From contig NZ_CP015596.1 of the NCBI RefSeq assembly GCF_001644575.1, positions 5,394,001 to 5,458,000 of the forward strand: DNA of 64,000 nt, given 5' to 3'. A program made the translations under genes and the position numbers. The stretch's first letter is position 1, and the number at the start of each line of letters is the position of its first letter. Source of the stretch: Mycobacterium adipatum (lineage in GTDB: Bacteria; Actinomycetota; Actinomycetes; Mycobacteriales; Mycobacteriaceae). Under the pieces are notes generated by a model. That model made no database searches, was not told where the DNA came from, and saw only the letters and a list, made by a program, of their open reading frames with translations. Below, one piece after another: positions 60,979 to 64,000 of the stretch.

Positions 60979-62403
60979 TTAAGCCGGCGGCAACTCGCGC
61001 CGGCCGGCGTCGTCCACGGGTCCCCGGTCGATCTCCCGATGATCGCCGGATTCGTCCAGCACGACACCCCGGCGCGACTCGATCCGCGGTCCGGACACCT
61101 CCACCCAGTCGCGTTCGGCCGTCACCTGCTGGGGTTGCTCGCCGCCCTCGGACTCCACGGTGACGCGGTGCGTGCGCCGCATCGTGAAGTGGAACTCCTC
61201 GGTCTCCTCGAACACCTGCCGGATCGGCTTCGTCGCGCTCTCGATGGCCCCCGCCACGATCGGCGGCACGAAGGGCCGGATGAACCGGACGGCGGCCCGG
61301 GTGACGTCGGGCAGGATCGGGACCCCGCCGCCGGAATGCGGCTCCACCTCCGTCCCGGGTTCCCTGCCGGTGGCGGCGGGTTCTCTGCTGGCGGCGACGG
61401 GCAGCGCGGCCGGCACCGGCTCGGCGTCCTCGGACGGCGCCAGCGCCTCGGGGTCCTCGGACGGCGCCAGCGCCTCGGCGACCCGGCGGCGCTGCCGCTC
61501 GGCGTCGATCGCGTTCTGCGCCTCGACAGCCATCCGGGCGCTGTGCAATTCCTGCTCGGCCCACAGCTCGTCGACCTGCGCCCGCACCTGCGCCCGTTTC
61601 ACCGCGATCGCCGTGTCGGCCGCCGACTCGGCCTCGGATGTGGTGGCGCCCTGCCACCGCTTCATCAGCAGCGCCAAGATGGTCAACAGGACAAAGAACG
61701 CCGCGATCAGGGCCCGCAGCACCAGCGGGCCCGGATGGTCGAGGGTGTACGCGTTCATCCCCTGCCACCGGGCGCCCAGACCACCGGCCAGCGCGGCGTC
61801 GTGGGCCTGCGCCAGCGCCTGCTCCCGCGCGGCCACCTCGGCGTCCAGTGCCGCGGCCCGGCCGTCCCGGTCGGCGATCGCCGTGTCCAGGGCACGGTCG
61901 GCATCGCGCAGGAAATCGTCGGCGGTGCGCGCCCCGGGCCCGCTGCCGGGCAGTCCGGTGATCCGGGTCTGCGGGCAGTCCGCGGCCGGGTTCACCTCGC
62001 ACCGCGCCACCACCAGCGCGTCATCGCGGCGCTGCTCGGCCCGCACCACCTCAGCGTCCACACCGGCCCGGGCTCCACGTGCCTGCTCGAGCGATGCGGT
62101 GGCCGCCTCGATCGCCGGCGCGGCCTGCCGCACCAGCTGCGCGTCGACGGGCCCGCTGAACACCACCACGGTGGCCAGCTCACCGAGCACCAACCCGACC
62201 GCGACCCCCACACCCAACCGGGCCGGCAGCGCCGAACGGCCGGCGGACACCGCATGTGCGACCACACCGGCCAACGCCCCGGCGACGATGCCACCCCCGA
62301 GAACCGCCGCCGTCGGCCAGGTCGTCGAGGCGGCCAGCGCCATCGAACAGACCACCGCCGCGATGGCCGCGAGCAGGACTTCTACCATTCGATCGGCACG
62401 CAT
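60979..62403 (-). CDS. DUF4407 membrane protein
   Basis: 474 residues. Three to four helices occur in the first 90 residues, then a long charged coiled-coil-like region (about 85-215, SLEQARGARAGVDAEVVRAE) that is probably outside, another helix (about 228-248, LRALIAAFFVLLTILALLMK) and an acidic/Pro-rich cytoplasmic tail. This is the usual DUF4407 layout. A 9-residue tandem repeat (EALAPSEDP/EALAPSEDA) lies in the tail. It is upstream of the receptor kinase gene on the same strand with an 86-nt gap, so co-expression is possible. Function unknown. Confidence 0.82.
   Translation of the reverse strand: MRADRMVEVLLAAIAAVVCSMALAASTTWPTAAVLGGGIVAGALAGVVAHAVSAGRSALPARLGVGVAVGLVLGELATVVVFSGPVDAQLVRQAAPAIEAATASLEQARGARAGVDAEVVRAEQRRDDALVVARCEVNPAADCPQTRITGLPGSGPGARTADDFLRDADRALDTAIADRDGRAAALDAEVAAREQALAQAHDAALAGGLGARWQGMNAYTLDHPGPLVLRALIAAFFVLLTILALLMKRWQGATTSEAESAADTAIAVKRAQVRAQVDELWAEQELHSARMAVEAQNAIDAERQRRRVAEALAPSEDPEALAPSEDAEPVPAALPVAASREPAATGREPGTEVEPHSGGGVPILPDVTRAAVRFIRPFVPPIVAGAIESATKPIRQVFEETEEFHFTMRRTHRVTVESEGGEQPQQVTAERDWVEVSGPRIESRRGVVLDESGDHREIDRGPVDDAGRRELPPA
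61426..61478. repeat. 27-nt tandem repeat in the DUF4407 gene
   Basis: Two copies of a 27-nt unit (26 nt identical, 61426-61451 and 61453-61478) encode EALAPSED twice. It keeps the frame and lengthens the tail by nine residues. It is a likely site of copy-number variation. Confidence 0.85.
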
Positions 62404-62541
62404 TGAGGCTCCAAGGTGTTTGGTTCGGTGCTGTGCGCCATGCGGAATCCCTCACGCCGGCTGCGAATACCGGGATCATCTCACAGGCCCGTTGGTTGCG
62501 CTTCGCGCGCACAGGGTCCCGGCACGGTTACGTTGTTCCCC

Positions 62542-64000
62542 GTGCGAGTCGACGGGCGGGACATCAGTGTCACCGGCAGCCTGCTGCAACCGTTGACGCG
62601 GCGCACCAACGAGATCCTGCGGGTGGTGCTGTCGGCGGCGTTCCTCGCCGTCGTGATCACCAGCTCCCTGATCACCCGCAACGACTGGGTGGCGCTGGAG
62701 CGGTCGGTGTCCGAGATCATCGGTGTGCTCACCCCGACCCAGTCCAACCTGGTGTACCTGGCCTACGGCGTGGCGATCCTCGCGCTGCCGTTCGTGATTC
62801 TCGTCCAGCTGGTCATCGGCAGGCACTGGACGCTGCTGGCCGCCTACGCCGCCGCCGGTGTGCTGGCCGTGCTGGCGTTGTCGATCAGCGGCCGGGGTAT
62901 CGCCGCGCCGCAATGGCATTTCGATCTGCGTGACCGCCTGGACACCCAGCTGTCGCAATTCCTCGACGATCCGCGCTGGATCGCGCTGCTGGCCGCGGTG
63001 CTGACCGTCTCCGGGCCGTGGCTGTCGCGTCGGCTGCGCCGGTACTGGTGGGCACTGCTGCTGGCGTTCGTGCCGATTCACCTGGTGGTCAGCGCGGTCG
63101 TGCCGGCCCGCTCCCTGCTCGGTCTGGCGGTGGGCTGGTTCGTGGGCGCGCTGGTCGTGTGGGTGGTGGGCACGCCCGCCCTGGAGGTCCCCCTCGACGG
63201 TGCGGTGCGGGCACTGACCCGGCGCGGTTTCGTGGTGTCGGCCCTTGCCGTCATCCGCCCGCCCGGGCCGGGCCCACTGGTACTCGCCGCGACCGGTCCG
63301 GAGACCACCGCCGTCGTCGAGTTGTACGGACCGAATCAGCGCAGCGGTGGCGCGCTGAGCCAGCTGTGGCGCAAGTTCCGGCTGCGCACCGACGAGACGG
63401 CGCCGCTGCAGGCCTCCATGCGCCGGGTCGTGGAGCACCGCGCCCTGATGGCCATCGCCATCGACGATCTCGGACTGTCCAACATCTCCTCGGTGACGGT
63501 GAGCGCACTGGACCGCGGCTGGACGCTGTATGCCCGCAAGCCGGCCCGCGGGACACCGTTGAGCGCGCACGCCGCCCCGGTGGCCGATGTCTGGCAGGCG
63601 TTGCACACCCTGCATCGGGGCCAGATCGCGCATGGCGACCTGTGCCGCGACGAGATCACCGTGCACGACGGGCAGGTGCAGTTCGGCGGATTCGACAACG
63701 CCGAGTACGGCGCCACCGACGCGCAACTGCAATCCGATATCGCCCAACTGTTGGTGACCACCTCGGCGATGTATGACCCCGCCTCCGCGGTATCCGCCGC
63801 GATCGACGCGTTCGGCCGCGAGACCGTGCTGACGGCGTCGCGCCGGCTCACCAAAACGGCTGTGCCCGCCCGCATCCGCGACTCGGTGACCGATGCCAAG
63901 GCCGTCATCGCGGCGGCCCGCGAACAGGTGCAGCACCAGACCGGCGCCGACAAGATCACCACCGAGACGATCACCCGCTTCACCCGGGTTCAACTCATCC
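62542..64000 (+). CDS. Membrane protein with degenerate kinase-like domain, 5' part (runs off the window)
   Basis: Open from GTG 62542 to the window end without a stop, so partial (486 codons seen). The N-terminal 210 residues have about six hydrophobic helices. Then comes a cytoplasmic domain resembling small-molecule/lipopolysaccharide kinases: QIAHGDLCRDEITVHDG then VQFGGFDNAEYG. HGDL is kept, but the Asn after it and the Asp of the DF-x motif (here GGFDNA) are replaced, so phosphotransfer is doubtful. In actinobacteria this arrangement often precedes a lysylphosphatidylglycerol-synthase-type (UPF0104) membrane half, which would lie beyond the window. The call rests on my own translation. 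Confidence 0.75.
   Translation, partial: MRVDGRDISVTGSLLQPLTRRTNEILRVVLSAAFLAVVITSSLITRNDWVALERSVSEIIGVLTPTQSNLVYLAYGVAILALPFVILVQLVIGRHWTLLAAYAAAGVLAVLALSISGRGIAAPQWHFDLRDRLDTQLSQFLDDPRWIALLAAVLTVSGPWLSRRLRRYWWALLLAFVPIHLVVSAVVPARSLLGLAVGWFVGALVVWVVGTPALEVPLDGAVRALTRRGFVVSALAVIRPPGPGPLVLAATGPETTAVVELYGPNQRSGGALSQLWRKFRLRTDETAPLQASMRRVVEHRALMAIAIDDLGLSNISSVTVSALDRGWTLYARKPARGTPLSAHAAPVADVWQALHTLHRGQIAHGDLCRDEITVHDGQVQFGGFDNAEYGATDAQLQSDIAQLLVTTSAMYDPASAVSAAIDAFGRETVLTASRRLTKTAVPARIRDSVTDAKAVIAAAREQVQHQTGADKITTETITRFTRVQLI

Noticed and set aside
60880..62406. 508-codon plus-strand frame opposite DUF4407
   Set aside because: Arg/Gly-rich without motifs; the minus strand gives a coherent membrane protein.
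62476..63993. 505-codon minus-strand frame at the right edge
   Set aside because: The plus strand is open to the end with helices and a kinase-like motif; the minus translation is Arg/Gln/Gly-rich as expected for a shadow.

Overview
The window comes from a high-GC actinobacterium of the mycobacterial lineage (Mycobacterium/Mycolicibacterium type). The block tRNA-Thr, tRNA-Met, rpmG, hadA-hadB-hadC, tRNA-Trp, secE, nusG, rplK, rplA, with a glyoxalase-II-like hydrolase, an echA3-like crotonase and recC-recB-recD further along, has the order I remember for the Rv0629c-Rv0642 region of M. tuberculosis. hadABC encodes the FAS-II dehydratases of mycolic acid synthesis, so a mycolate-making host is well supported. 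The species cannot be named from the sequence alone.

Layout. 1-6350: a visibly AT-richer glycan locus with a GT4 glycosyltransferase converging on an operon of polyprenyl-phosphate sugar transferase, FkbM-type methyltransferase and GT9 glycosyltransferase. After about 0.9 kb without genes come a low-molecular-weight tyrosine phosphatase (probable CTG start) and an overlapping EEP-family phosphatase/nuclease. 7371-8951: a cysteine-free polytopic membrane protein. 8980-13615: the ribosomal protein/transcription/Sec/FAS-II block with three tRNAs, all on the minus strand, closed by a clear hairpin terminator. 13868-16486: a DUF559-like protein and an nsrR-hmp pair for nitric oxide sensing and detoxification. 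16616-22185: plus-strand genes for an MBL-fold hydrolase, DUF2510 and DUF2235 proteins, two membrane-anchored proteins of unknown function and EchA3.

22446-39524 is the highlight: one 17-kb gene for a 5,692-residue exported protein. It has an unusually long signal peptide, a Thr/Pro/Ser linker, and 55 tandem cadherin/Big_9-like domains of about 93 residues (279-nt period), then a different Ig-like C-terminal domain. The repeat edges are divergent while the centre is homogenised and contains two recent multi-domain duplications. It sits between echA3 and recC, which I recall as neighbours in M. tuberculosis, so it looks like a lineage-specific giant surface adhesin or matrix protein.

39612-47645: recC-recB-recD with overlapping ends. 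47642-51054: a small membrane protein, a MerR regulator coupled to a SulP sulfate-type permease, and a formylglycine-generating enzyme with both catalytic cysteines. 51090-54765: a tightly overlapping operon of GT4 glycosyltransferase, (alpha/alpha)-toroid protein and GH130 mannoside phosphorylase-like enzyme. 54946-56472: two GAF-ANTAR regulators. 56673-58771: a DesA3-like desaturase divergent from a NYN-domain protein. 58994-62403: a tiny basic protein, a receptor Ser/Thr kinase whose outer domain is a family-3 solute-binding protein, and a DUF4407 membrane protein. 62542-64000: the 5' part of a membrane protein with a degenerate kinase-like domain, cut by the window edge.
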